Position numbers and translations under genes: made by a program | The notes under the pieces: generated by a model | Database searches by the model: none | The model's input: only the letters and a program-made list of their open reading frames with translations | What the model was told of the DNA's origin: nothing | Assembly (NCBI GenBank): GCA_023653785.1 | Contig: JAMKCH010007199.1 | Location: forward strand, 19,071-83,070 | Direction of reading: 5' to 3' | Length of the DNA: 64,000 bases | DNA from: Ophioderma brevispina | Taxonomy: Eukaryota; Echinodermata; Ophiuroidea; Amphilepidida; Ophiodermatidae | Shown here: positions 10,870-22,662 of the stretch, in pieces | Layout: every line of letters starts with the position of its first letter | Position numbering within the stretch: the stretch's first letter is position 1

Positions 10870-13800
10870 GTAAGATTAGGACACCATGCTTTCGCACACA
10901 CACACACACACAAAATCCTTACAATTCTATAAATTTGTAATGTATGGTCGACCCATATTGAAGCCAAGCCTCAAATAACGGGCGCAAGGGCGCAAATTTG
11001 CCGCATAAATTTTAATTAATAAAGCCTGCAAATGCGCCTGGGAACGGCGAAAACAATAGTAGCCAGGGGCAAAGGTTACATTGTAAAAATGCGCCCGTGA
11101 GCTGAATAATTCAACGCGAAAACTTATAAAAAATTGCCGTGATATTTATTAGTGCCGATTGCATAATGGTATAAAACCTGTCTTGAGGATTCAGTGAGTG
11201 CATTTTTTGGCTTTCCCGCGTTCCGGCGCCGTCTCAGCTGATGAGAGTAGTAATATTTTTCATTAACCTTTCAATGAGAATAACATGAAGTGATTATGCG
11301 GTCATCAAGGGTGTACTGGATCGATCGGGGTACTTATAAATCTGACATATAATTGAGTAATCGGTTCTGAACGGTGGTCGAGAAAAGAACTCTGAAAATG
11401 CAGATTCTACTTGCTGATGAAACGTTTGCTAGCAGTGCTAGAAAGGAGTAAATTTTGTAAAACACGTGTCGCTTTCATGATAAAAAAATATAAAATTAAT
11501 GCTACATACAATTGTTAGATAAAAAGACTTGAACGGAATGTATCGGCAACATCAACGGAATAAATTAATATAATTATATAAACTAACCAATCAGGGCACA
11601 TATTAGCATTATTGACAACATTATTGACCGTAGCCCGCCTATTTTGTAGAAACGGCTTCCCGGTCAAGACAAACTGACCCAAAAATGGTGTCAAATTTGA
11701 CCGGGAGGCGCGCGCGCGGGCGGGTTAGAATTTTGAATGGAAAACGCACTTTAGAATTTAACGTACGGTTCAGTTCAGAATATTTCACAGAAAGCTTGTC
11801 TGTGCACATTCAAGCAGTTTATAACATATTTCTGATTTCGGACAAAATACGCATGCAGTCTATGAGCCTTATTTAAAGTTAGTGCACGGTCCCAATTACT
11901 ACAAATGCGCTGTCTGGAGAGGTTGAGTAGCCGAATTTGACCACCATCGATAGGTGCGTGGTGGGTTAACGTGGTGTTACATTGGCATGGCGACTCGACA
12001 AAGGTTGGGTTTGCAACTTATGGTACAAAGGGTTTTCATAAAAAGGGTGGGTTAAAATAAAGTCACTAGTGTTAATGATGAAACTCAGTTGACAAGGTGA
12101 ACTAGGAACTGTATTTTAAATTTATTCACTACTTTATTGTCATTCATGGAACACGGCCCACTGAACTTGTTAGTTTGAGTTGATTGTGCATTTGCACACA
12201 ATTCACAACTTCTTTCAAGAATAAGCATCCGATTGTATTGTGTAGACAAAATGAGAAGCTTGAAATGTTAGGTAATTATGGGCGGGGTACAGGAGTCGGT
12301 GGAATAAAAAGGGTGCTAGTGTTAAAAAGGGTGGGGTACCAGATGAGGTTCTGCTGGTAAAAAGGGTGCCGTATGGTAAAAGGGGGTACCAGAGGCTGCG
12401 GGGGGATGGTAAAAAGGGTGTTTGGTAAAAAGGGTGCTTTGATAAAAGGGTGGGGCAAGGGTGGGGTTGGGACCCCCCTCCACAGTGCAGGTGTGCGCAT
12501 GTGTAAATCAATTAAAAGTTTTTGCTGCAAAAATTGGCATTTAAACTTAGTTCATAAATTTTTTTGTCTTATGCATAAATAGTATTAAAATACTTTTAAA
12601 ATATTTCAATTTCGTAAATTAATCAGTGCTATATTTTTGCAAATATATATGAAAATTGACCATGTAGAACATGTGATAAGGACATGGATAAGTTTTTTAA
12701 CGTCCACTATGTACAAAAGAATCGGACTCTGGCAACATTTCAACTGCTTATAACTCCTAAACGAAAGCACTTTTGAAAAATAAGCCTAAAACAAAACACC
12801 ATTAATGATTTGGACATTTTCAAGTGTCGATCATTGTCATAGAAAATCTTTTGCCTTATGTTCATATAACCAATTATAAATAGGTCTTCAAACAAATCCC
12901 GATCAGTGACCAATGGTCAATGACATGGGACAATGGCAGTACACTGTACACCCTCACTTGCCTGTAAAGTACTACTGCCCCTATACCTGAGTAGATAGGG
13001 GTTCTGGTTCAAGAAACACATTCAGGCACTCCGCTCAGGTGGCCATGGTGCTTAAGTGACTGCAGTGACCAATAATAGGTCCGCAGGATGTAGTGATAGG
13101 AGGCTGTAAGTCACCAAGAATACTGGATTTAAGGCGGGCTCCTGGACGGTCCAACTAAGGCCTGAGATGTGATAATGGTAGTAAACTTACGCAAAGTAAA
13201 TGTGTATCCAAATGGATAGTGTTAAATTGTCTAATGTATTAAGGTAAGGTTATGTAAACAGGGACTGGAGGTCAATCAAAATATCATGGACTATTGTATT
13301 TGATTTTGAAATGGCACCCTGGTTATAAGGAAAATGCCCCTGGTTCCTGCCTATTCCCAGGGATCCAGGAGCAACTTTTTAACAAAAATTGCCCCTAGTT
13401 GCCAGCTGGCTTATTTTGAGGCGTGCTTGAAGCTTTAAAAGCGGCACTGGCACATTTTCACAAATATGAAATTTCTTCAATTTGCTCTCGAAATGATAGT
13501 CTACCATTGGGAAGAATACATTTTTACACAATAAAAATTACAGTACTCAAAATGGATAAGGACGTTAAGCGGATAAAGAACTTCATCCAAGTAATTTAAG
13601 CCTAACTTAAGTGTTCATAACTTTAATAACAAATGGGTATATTTACATGGGTATCATAGACTAGTACTCATTTGATATTAAACCACAAAAGGTCGCAGAC
13701 CGGTCAAATATGGTGCATGTCGTGGGAAAAACTACATCCCGCGTTCGTTTTCTTGTGTTAAACGCCATTTTAGTCGTGTGCCTGAATTAATTGTCGCCGG

Positions 13801-14170
13801 CCGACATTAATATAAAATCGCCTGTTACCCATAAGGGACGCTGATTTGGTCTTAACTTTTCAGGTGAGGCTAATGCATATAAAAAGCTTTACATATGATG
13901 CAAAACTATCAATTTTGCAAAATCTTGAGGGTGCACGACTGCACGATTTTTCAAATGTGCCAGTGTCTCTTTAAGATGCAAGGTTGTAACATTGAGAGGG
14001 AAACATTACGGCGTCCTTAAAATTTCACGGGGGGAAGAATTGACACAAATACAACTTCTTTCTGATACCCAAATTTCAAATTGATGGAGCAAAGTGGTGG
14101 TGGGGTGGAGGACAAGGTGTGATCGGTCACCCATTATGTTTTAGTTCATCATCCAGAACGCTTTCTGCAT
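10870..14170. other. Intron or spacer, no recognised exon
   Basis: A (CA)n run lies at about 10897-10912. A G-rich low-complexity stretch of GGTAAAAAGGGTG-like words fills about 12290-12470. A short exon-like frame, MDKDVKRIKNFIQ, lies at about 13550-13595 behind an ACAG, but its phase does not fit the exon at 10802-10869. The rest has many stops and I see nothing else. Confidence 0.4.
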
Positions 14171-14429
14171 TTGTGCAGTTTTTTATCAAATAAAACGTCC
14201 CCAAAAGTTTGCCAAGATAGGCCTATAATTTGGTTCGATAATTTGCGGACAGATGTTTGTATTACATGTATGGTGGCGAGATTGCTTTTTTTAACACATG
14301 GAACAAGTAACGGACTGCAGTGTCAGCACCGACGCTCTTTTCTATGGAAAAAAGGGGGGACAAAGTGGAAATTCGGGGGGGGGGGAAAGTAAAATTAAGA
14401 GGGGGGTGAAATTCTTCTTTGGGGGGGGG

Positions 14430-15020
14430 AAAAATATTATCAATTTGAAATTTTTAACAAAAATTGCAGATTTTGCCAAATTTGTTAACAGTTTCACTCG
14501 TTCCCCTGTTTCCCCTCCAAAAGAAGTCTGGTGCAACCACCACTGTAGGAGCTTATTTCCAAATACCTGGAGTGTAGATGATGCTTTGTTTCCATGTGAT
14601 CATTATTCAGCAATAATGGTCCTTGGGTCTATGTGTTGCAATTTCTGTCCAAACAACATTTCTAGCAAGATTACATCAGTGGTTCCAATGTCATTAATCT
14701 GTATTTTTCTCTTTATATGTTACTTGGATCATTTTATACTGAGGTTTACTGTGTACCCGGTTCCCATCCAAGGAAAAAATTGCCATCTTAAAGATAGCCA
14801 GTATTCACTATCAGCCATCCAACCACATCTGTTGACTTCCCCTAGATCAGTGCTTCTCAAAGGAAAATAAAATCTAAACTTTATTGAAGGGTTAATTTGG
14901 GAGAAAATTCTGGTTATGGATCACAAAATGCTCCTTTAACAAAAAGCTATGAGCTTACTTTTGCACCTGTTGTGAGAATTTCTCTAGACATGATATCACT
15001 TCTTGAGCATTCTATCTACA
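14430..15020. repeat. Tandem duplication, first unit
   Basis: This unit of about 0.59 kb runs from AATTTGAAATTTTTAAC to CTTGAGCATTCTATCTACA and is repeated at 15042-15601 with a few small indels and substitutions. The two units are separated by a run of about 20 A. The pyrimidine-rich part CCCTGTTTCCCCTCCAAAAG and the end GATCACAAAATGCTCCTTTAA are shared. The latter resembles the end of the AGGTGCATTTTG element family. Confidence 0.9.
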
Positions 15021-15041
15021 AAAAAAAAAAAAAAAAAAAGA

Positions 15042-15601
15042 GCAAAATATCAAAAATTTTGAAATTTTTAACCAAAATCACAGATTTTTGCCAAATTTGT
15101 TAAAAGTTTCACTCTTTCCCCCTGTTTTCCCCTCCAAAAAGAAGTCTAGTGCAACCACCACTGTAGGAGCTTATTTCCAAAATACCTGTAGTATAGATTA
15201 TGATGTTTTATTTCCATGTGATCATATCAGCAATAATGGTCCTTAGGTCTATGTGTTGCAATTTCTGTCAATACCAACATTTCTAGCATGATTAGATCAG
15301 TGGTTCCAAATAAAAGACATTAAGCCATATTATTCTCTTTATATGTTACACAGATCATTTTATACTGAAAGTTTACTGTGTACCCGGTTCCCATCCAAGG
15401 AAACCACATCTGATGACTCCCCCTAGATCAGTGCTTCTCAAAGGAAAATAAAATCTAAACTTTGTTCAAGGGTTAATTTGGGAGACAATTCTGGTCGTGG
15501 ATCACAAAATGCTCCTTTAACCAAAAGCTATGAGCTTACTTTTGCACCTGTTGTGAGAATTTCTCTAGACATGATATCACTTCTTGAGCATTCTATCTAC
15601 A
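15042..15601. repeat. Tandem duplication, second unit
   Basis: Second copy of the unit at 14430-15020. It lacks part of the middle (around the TTGCCATCTTAAAGATAGCC segment of unit 1), so the units are diverged and not a simple assembly echo. Confidence 0.9.
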
Positions 15602-16407
15602 ATGTACATGTACTATTTTCTTTTCAATTTTAGATAATATTTGGAGCAATATTTAACTTGAAGATGTTGGCTCACCTTTCAAAGAGAAATGCCCAGAAAT
15701 GGAGCCATATTCACTATGAGCTAGTAATTTTAATCTCAATTCCCTTGCCACAGTCCAGTAGCTTTCATTCACCAATGTATTTAGAAAATACACCCCCTGG
15801 TTTTGGGGTATGATATGATACCCACATCACACAAGGTCAGTTCATGTCAATGTATGTACAAGTACAACCCACTGAACTGTGTCCTTGGTGGATGAGCATA
15901 TTGTAAACTCATAGTGATTGAACTGAGCCTGGCCAACCAGGAAATTGTACAAAGCTCAAACCTATTTTGTTAAGATTCGACAAAGGTCCTAAAGGATTTC
16001 AAAATTCATACACTCGAGGGCTGATATTGACCAACATTCATACCTAAAACAGCATTTATGCACCTTTTCCCCCAATTCATTATGTTCTCAACTTCAATTT
16101 GTCTACAAAGATGCTACTTATTTTTATCAGAACAAATATTAAAAAGAAATCACTTCAGGAGGGCCTCCGAAAGCACACACCTTTCTATCCTATGTCCATT
16201 TGCCAATCGCACACAACATTCTCCCCAGCCTCAAGTGGAAGTAGCAGCTAGCATTAATAGTAGGCACGCTTTTATGCAGGGTACACACGTCTTCGTTTAC
16301 CAGTGTGCGTGCCTGGACTGGGAAAACGCCAATGTCTTATTATTGAATGTATGTGCTTTTGCAAAAGGTCAGGAGGAAAAGGAGAAAAGGAAGAAAAAGA
16401 AAAAAAA

Positions 16408-16696
16408 ATATCTCATCATCTTGGTTTCTTGTAGATTTCCTCTGGGACTGGCCTCAATATTTCTGGACAAGCAAATTGACGATCTTCAATTTGTAGTATT
16501 TGATATTTTCACTCTCTTTATAAAGCACTCGCCTCTTTCATTACATTGTCGATTCTGATAGTGGGCAGGCAACTTGCTGAAAGTGTTGTAAATTATAAGA
16601 CACATTTTGAACTATTAAACTTAAATGTACATTCATGAACAAAAATACCTAGGTAAGTTATAATTGAATATTTAAAGTAATCTGTGTAATATAGGC
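16408..16696. repeat. Segment A, original copy of a mosaic duplication
   Basis: This stretch is almost identical to 18071-18360, with one extra A in the later copy. It starts at an A-rich run and covers the terminal exon at 16435-16558 and about 140 bp behind its stop. Confidence 0.95.
16435..16558 (+). CDS. Probable terminal exon of an unknown plus-strand gene
   Basis: A clear acceptor, TTGGTTTCTTGTAG, ends at 16434. With one base carried over, the exon reads 40 residues from FPLGLASIFLDKQIDDLQF to HSPLSLHCRF, then TGA and TAG in a row. An AATAAA signal lies at 16747-16752. The peptide looks like helical globular sequence and I do not recognise the family. Upstream exons would lie to the left and need a phase with two leftover bases; I could not place one with confidence. 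The whole exon is repeated at 18098-18221. It converges on the minus-strand gene at 16905-17276. Confidence 0.55.
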
Positions 16697-16746
16697 TTGT
16701 TATGACGTTTCGTGTACGCCTAGTCCGAAAATACCTTCAAACACAA

Positions 16747-16752
16747 AATAAA
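16747..16752 (+). promoter_or_regulatory. Polyadenylation signal AATAAA, plus strand
   Basis: AATAAA lies 189 bp past the stop of the exon at 16435-16558. It faces the minus-strand signal at 16809-16814. Confidence 0.45.
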
Positions 16753-16808
16753 TGAGCCTTGGGAACAAGTGATTTTCTGAATTAATATAAATAAACAGGT
16801 TTTAATGA

Positions 16809-16814
16809 TTTATT
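16809..16814 (-). promoter_or_regulatory. Polyadenylation signal AATAAA, minus strand
   Basis: On the minus strand the sequence reads CAATAAATCATTAAAACC, 91 bp past the stop codon at 16905. Its position is ordinary for a short 3' UTR and supports the small gene upstream of it. Confidence 0.5.
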
Positions 16815-16904
16815 GATTTGGTTCAGAATTTGGTATACATCCAACACATTACATTAAATCAAAAATTACACAATTACACACAATTTATAACTGTTACTTA
16901 ATGT

Positions 16905-17276
16905 TCAAAAGAGGCGATGCAGTTCAACGAGGATATGTCCTCTCAGCGAGACTCCAAAATAACAGCGATCAACGTTCATACAAAACTCCTCCAGTATTCT
17001 AGTACAAGGGATCTTTCTCAGTCCGAGGTAATCTGTCCAGCGTTCAAGACGACCAAGGTTAATTAAGTCCTCGACGATAAGAAATCCACAGTATATCAGT
17101 TCAATATAATCACACGATTTTATCTGTCCACACAAAAAAAAAAAAAAAAAAAAATTTTGCGAATCTATTTTGATTCCCTGCACTTTCGGCTTCAAAGACG
17201 AAGGTAGAATACTTACAGCACTCTGCTCACATGGAATTGAAAAATCTATAAAATCTGGCACTGTGTGTGAAGCCAT
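16905..17276 (-). CDS. Candidate two-exon gene for a small protein of about 92 residues, unknown function
   Basis: Exon 1 (17276-17217) starts at an ATG with A at -3 and G at +4 and reads MASHTVPDFIDFSIPCEQSA. It ends at a strong donor, GTAAGTATT. Exon 2 (17123-16905) follows a long T tract and GTGTGGACAG, and reads 72 residues from IKSCDYIELIYCGFLIVEDL to LVELHRLF before TGA. Both junctions are phase 0. The 93-bp intron is short. Reading straight through without splicing is also open but would encode a poly-Phe run from the T tract, which argues for splicing. AATAAA lies at 16814-16809. The protein is rich in Cys, Leu and Ile and has no signal peptide that I can see. I do not recognise it. 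Confidence 0.5.
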   Translation of the reverse strand: MASHTVPDFIDFSIPCEQSAVSILPSSLKPKVQGIKIDSQNFFFFFFLCGQIKSCDYIELIYCGFLIVEDLINLGRLERWTDYLGLRKIPCTRILEEFCMNVDRCYFGVSLRGHILVELHRLF

Positions 17277-17742
17277 AATAATGCTACAATTATGTAGATA
17301 AACTAAGTACCTTCTAGCTACCTGAGTGGATGCTGGCAGAGAGTCCTTCGAGTGATAGTATTGAACTTACTTCACAGATAAATTCCCCTTTCTAACATAA
17401 TCATTACATCATTATGAGGCATAAACCTAACCTTACACTAGCTGACAATCGATTATCACCCCGAATTACATCACTTCCTATATATAACTCTATGGGAATC
17501 CCAGATCTTGCAATGTCTTGATCTCTTAAAAGCATCAACAAGCGGACTCAGTTACTAAGTTTACATCTTGGGGAATTCCCCACTCCCTATTGTGCAATCT
17601 AACAGGTGCACTTAGCAAAACCTCTTGGGGAATCCCCTTTTCCTCTTTATAGTAAACAAATACTTTTCCCGTGAGAAATCTTTTCTCCAAATAAAATGAG
17701 AAAAGACTATTTTAATCAAAATTTTGAGGGTTAAATATAACA

Positions 17743-17870
17743 GCATATAAGGGCTTATTTCACGATAAGCGCTCACTTGAAGTACGGTATTCATCACATG
17801 GTTTACTGTAATAGGGAGATTATGCAATGGGGTTCGCTATTTAAATCAATGGGAGCCAAAAAACCCCCAA
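17743..17870. repeat. Segment B, original copy of a mosaic duplication
   Basis: About 128 bp starting GCATATAAGGG and ending GAGCCAAAAAACCCCC. It is repeated almost without change at 18359-18487, joined directly to the copy of segment A. Confidence 0.93.
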
Positions 17871-18035
17871 TAGTCCGGCAGCGGGAAGCCTGATTTTGGC
17901 ATGAGATCAAAATCTCTGATAAAGTATTTTTTTCAGCTGATTATATCTTCTGAAAGGGTATACAATGGAACCAAGGTGGGTGTAAAATTGCAACCCTTGG
18001 GCAATTTGAGAAATCCAAGATGGCCGCCATTGGGC

Positions 18036-18070
<35 letters not shown>

Positions 18071-18074
<4 letters not shown>

Positions 18075-18487
18075 CTCATCATCTTGGTTTCTTGTAGATT
18101 TCCTCTGGGACTGGCCTCAATATTTCTGGACAAGCAAATTGACGATCTTCAATTTGTAGTATTTGATATTTTCACTCTCTTTATAAAGCACTCGCCTCTT
18201 TCATTACATTGTCGATTCTGATAGTGGGCAGGCAACTTGCTGAAAGTGTTGTAAATTATAAGACACATTTTGAACTATTAAACTTAAATGTACATTCATG
18301 AACAAAAAATACCTAGGTAAGTTATAATTGAATATTTAAAGTAATCTGTGTAATATAGGCATATAAGGGGCTATTTCACGATAAGCGCTCACTTGAAGTA
18401 CGGTATTCATCACATGGTTTACTGTAATAGGGAGATTATGCAATGGGGTTCGCTATTTAAATCAATGGGAGCCAAAAAACCCCCCAA
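18071..18487. repeat. Mosaic copy: segment A (from 16408) fused to segment B (from 17743)
   Basis: 18071-18360 repeats 16408-16696 and 18359-18487 repeats 17743-17870. In the original the two segments are separated by about 1.05 kb that includes the small minus-strand gene; here they abut at GGCATATAAGG. The copy is preceded by a run of 31 A. Divergence is very low, so the event is recent or is an assembly join. Confidence 0.93.
18098..18221 (+). pseudogene. Duplicate of the terminal exon at 16435-16558
   Basis: Acceptor, 40-residue frame and stop are all intact and identical to the first copy. The AATAAA used downstream of the first copy is not included in the duplicated block. Whether it is ever spliced is unknown; it could be an alternative last exon or a dead copy. 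Confidence 0.6.
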
Positions 18488-18867
18488 AAAAATGTTTTTA
18501 CTTGCTTTGCTTGCACCAAAAATGGCAGATTTTAACATGCACAGAGGAAATTTTAAAAATCACACACAGCAAATCAGTCTGTCACGCCCGTAGCACGCTT
18601 TTTATTCATGTGACCTTAGAAGCAGGGTGTGTGTGGTGTGTGTGTGTGGGGGTCATGATGAGCATATTTTTCTGGCCAAAATGTTAACTAAAAGTCTTGA
18701 ATCGGTACATTTCTGGGGTTAAGCCTAAGGAATGACTTTTTTAGGGTCAAACAATATGAGGGCCATCAATTTGTGCATTCTTTTGACCGGTTGCAGGTAC
18801 TGGCAGCTATGTATTCTGCTTATATGATTATCCCTCATATCTTCTTGGAAATTTCTCAGTGAGGACT

Positions 18868-19050
18868 ATACTCTGTCATAATTCCTTTTAATTTAATCTC
18901 TGCGTCAAGACTACGCCAACATTCCCGCCAGAATGAACCAGGACAACGCACAAAGCAAAATACTTAGATGCGTGTCACACGCAGCAACTCTCGCGCGCGT
19001 GTATACAGACGCTTATTTCAGAAAAGGAATTGTGATGGTGACTATAGCTC
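18868..19050. mobile_element. Small inverted-repeat element (CATAATTCCTTTT family), copy 1
   Basis: The ends TATACTCTGTCATAATTCC and GGAATTGTGATGGTGACTAT are imperfect inverted repeats. The interior shares CTGCGTC-AGACTACGCCA-CATTCCCGCCAGA and ACACGCAGCAACTCTCG with the copy at 52491-52651. No coding capacity. Confidence 0.8.
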
Positions 19051-20586
19051 GATCCTCACCCCAGAGGAAAAAAAATTAAAGACTCTCGGGCACACAATGC
19101 TACAAAAAAAGATCAGATGGGGCAACTCAAATTTATCTGAACCCAGTGCTCCAGTAATGGTTTGGGTAAATAAAATCTTCAAAGCAATTTGCAGGCAAGC
19201 AGGCTGGCAGGAATGATGTCACTGGCCTCATTAAAAAAACAACTTTTTGGTGAGGGGGATGGACTAAAAAAACACAAGTAGTGGTGGTAAATTATGGCAA
19301 CAAGAACCCAAATTAAGGTTGCAACTAGAAGGTTAGATCAAGCCTGATGCCATTCATTTCCCTAATTCATACATCAGGCTATTCTTAGATCACATAAGTT
19401 CAAACAAGCCATGTATGTGCATGCATTTATACAATATACACACAAATACTACAAGACGATATTGGATTATGGTCCACAGTCGATTCATACAATAGAGCCA
19501 CCAGAAGTGGCGTTTCAAGAACAATCTATCCAGATAACGATAAATTATTTAAAATATTATGAGTGCATGAAAAGCTCAGTCTTAAAACAACACATTAAAT
19601 CACAAAAGAGCAATCTTGATTTAAAATGAGCTACATGTATGTGTCGATTCAAGTATTTGAGATGCAACGAACAGCCAGCTCACAACAGGTTCTGAAATTA
19701 AATCATTACTCATTAGGGAGCCTCACAATTTACATTTTAAACTACTCGTCAATTGGTTACAACAAAGAAGGTAATGCAATGTAAGGGGGGGGGGGGTCAA
19801 ACACGATCTGCTCGATTTGGGCATCTAGGATTTCCAAACGCTAATTTAGGGAATTCTTCTTAGGGAATTCACCAACAAGCAGAATTTTAAGGGAGTTTCT
19901 GTAACCTGACCCTTCTTACACTCTTTTTTTTCTGACAAACTTATGAATTCGGAAACCTCAATGTGCTTTATTCTGTGAAGGGTTTCCTAATTCATAAGAA
20001 AAAAAGTGTGTCAGATGGGTCAGGTTATGGAAACTCACTAATTTTAATGTGGGACACCAACCTACTACCATATCTGCTTGCTCAGTCTTTGTGGATGTTA
20101 CTCAACAACTTCTCCCATGAAATTGCCAGTGGAAAAAAAAGATGGATGCCTTTTTACATTTCCAGCCCTAGTAGTCCGCTCCACAACACTCACATACAAA
20201 TTGCATAGTATTTTAAAGTCGGATTTCATGTTGTCATGTTGCTGCTCTGTTTGCTTTGAGATTTATTACATTTCAGTAGAGAGAAAATCTAGCAGACCCG
20301 TACCTTAGGCAACATTACTTAGGATTGAATGCACTGCTTTCTCATGAATGACTCAACTGAAGAATTTTATTTAGAAAAATATTCCAATTAACATACACTG
20401 TACAGACTTCTTGACTTATTTCTCACTCACAATGTGAATAGCTCTGCGGCTTTGTGATGTTCATTTCACAATTCAGGGAAGTATGATGTGACAGTGATTT
20501 ATAGATGGGTCATCAACCTCTGAAAATGTACATTTGAGTATACCTCACTTTGAGTATACCCAGAATTTTAAGATTGTATTATAAAA

Positions 20587-20795
20587 GGGCCATTCTTCAA
20601 GAAGTCACACGTGACCGAACTTTATTTGTCCTCCATGACAAAACAACCAATCTAGCAAAAGGGGAAACAATATTTTTGGTTAGGTATAGACAAAATAGAA
20701 CCAAAAATAATGTTTCCACTTTCGCTAATTTGGTTGTTTCATCATGGATGGCAAATAAATTTCGGTCACGTGTGCGACTTCCCGAAGAATGGCCC
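20587..20795. mobile_element. Near-perfect foldback element
   Basis: Almost the entire 209 bp is one hairpin. GGGCCATTCTTCAAGAAGTC and CACACGTGACCGAA at the left pair with TTCGGTCACGTGTG and GACTTCCCGAAGAATGGCCC at the right. The stem continues through TCCATGA, AACAACCAA and AACAATATTTTTGGTT. The similar frames on the two strands are the two sides of the hairpin, not genes. Confidence 0.93.
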
Positions 20796-21058
20796 AAAAG
20801 TGAAAATTGTTTGCAATATTTCTGACAGATATTGGGGCACAACCTGTCCAGTGTCCACTCTCAATCAATTCCAGGTATCAGACTTAATCCTTCCATGTTT
20901 AGAAGCATGAATTACCTCTAATCTTCTAAATGTCCATTTTAATTTTTATTTCTTGTGATGTTTTCTGTTGTACAAGTATTGACGTTTATGTTTGGCAAGC
21001 TATAGGACCTTTGGTAACCATGTTGGAATACAAAATAACACCCCACCTGCATTATAAG

Positions 21059-21917
21059 TAGAGATTAACTGATCCAGGGTTCCTCTGCCGATCCGATGGC
21101 CGATATTTTTTCGTAGTATCGGCCTTGCCGATCGATCCGATGATTTGCCCCACACACTAAAGATCGCACTGGGTTCAATTTTTTAAACTCAGAAATTGGC
21201 AACAGCGATTATAATTAATAAACTAGAATTTCGCGGTTCTCGGCTTTCGCGCTCGCTATATTCAAAGAATATAAGCTGTGGGCCGCCCCATGACCTTTGA
21301 CCCTGGCACGTGACCTTTGGTCTCATCAACATATGAGGGATTGCATGGTGCACCTATGACAAAAGTTTGGTTCCAATTGAACTTCAAGTTTTCAATTTAG
21401 ATCAATTTTACATTTTTAGCCTATTTTTCAACTTGACCTCACATGACCTTTGACCTTTCAACATGACCTTTGACCTCATCAACATATGAGGGATCCCATT
21501 GTGCACCTATGACAGAAGTTTGGTTCCAATTGAAGTTAAACTTTTCAATTGAGGCCGATTAAAAAAAAACTTAACAATTTTTGACACACACATTCACACA
21601 AACACACAATACACACGCACAACGGATTGCTAAGTGGTCCTGCCAGCTATAGCTGGCGGCCCACAAAAATGTGGTTCACATTTGCTACAAGTTAAAATGA
21701 GGAATTTTGGAGGATATGGTTAACTTTTTGAGCAGCTCGTCTCGTGTTTCTACTTAAAAACTGGATAAATACCCATTTTACTTCATCCCTTTCTTTCATT
21801 CAGTACATCGGCTGAGAATCGGCAGGCTCTGATATATTTTTGCCGATCCAATTTTCTGCCGATTTTGCAAAATCGGCTCCCGATCCGATGTCCGATACAA
21901 ATATCGGTTAATCTCTA
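21059..21917. mobile_element. hAT-like element with nested insertion
   Basis: The ends are TAGAGATTAACTGATCC and ATATCGGTTAATCTCTA. The 8-bp duplication ATTATAAG is at 21051-21058 and 21918-21925. Subterminal DNA is rich in CCGATC/CGATCGG words. About 21224-21668 is an inserted copy of the DR1-bearing repeat. No transposase remains. Confidence 0.9.
21224..21668. repeat. DR1-bearing dispersed repeat, copy nested in a hAT-like element
   Basis: The family hallmark is TGACCTTTGACC with CATCAACATATGAGGGAT, TGCACCTATGAC and AAGTTTGGTTCCAATTGAA. Here the 13-mer TGACCTTTGACCT occurs at 21444 and 21464, TGACCTTTGACCC at 21291, and a half copy TGACCTTTGG at 21311. Read on the other strand, TGACCTTTGACCT is AGGTCA-A-AGGTCA, the consensus direct repeat with one-base spacing bound by HNF4/RXR-type receptors. 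Related copies are at 41225, 44385, 55018 and 61249. Confidence 0.85.
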
Positions 21918-22662
21918 ATTATAAGTACTTCATGCACACTGCACACAAAATAGGGTTCAGTAATTTGTAGCAAACAAAACCAAACAAAAAGAAAAACCCA
22001 AATTTTTCAATTTTTTTTTTTAAATTTCAGGCCAAGAAAGGTACTAATTACTATGGAACCATAATACATGATTTTTTTTACAATTGCACAAAAAGCATAA
22101 ATAGAGATTACAATCACCCAAAGTTGCAATCTATATTCAGGGTGTACAAGAAATATACAGGGTGTAATAAATGTGTCTTAATTAAAATGTGTTGTTGCTT
22201 GAGATATTCCTTAGAGTATTTTCTGTATATAATATGATCTGGAAAAACCAAATATTCAAGGGACAAAATACTTTTGGGGCTACGGGGGCTATTTGAGCAA
22301 ATTCTGCCAAAAAACTAGCCCTCGTAGTGCATTTTACCATAGGCCAAAATTTCTCATGGGGGCTATTTTGTGAAAACTGAGGGCTAATCGCCCTTAGCCC
22401 TCGTTTATTTTGTGACCTGCAAATATTGTATACCTATCACTGCATTCAAGTAGGTGTTTTCAAGTTCTGTTCAATTTTTGGGTCTTCATACATACATGTA
22501 CGCGATGCTATCTGGGTAACCCATCGGATGTTGCTCTTGGTCGGTTTCAAGACTGTCTGCATACTGGCTTTGTATCCTTTGTTTGAGCCACCTGGAACAG
22601 CCAGTGGACAGCTATTGAACATGCCCAGTACAATCCATACAAATGAAACCGCCATTGTAATG

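Noticed and set aside
16058..16430. N-terminal part of a 166-residue plus-strand frame
   Set aside because: Only the last 40 residues, behind a strong acceptor at 16434, look coding. The rest ends in a Lys-rich run from poly(A) and is intron-like.
20550..20842. Similar-looking proteins on both strands
   Set aside because: They are the two arms of one hairpin read in opposite senses.
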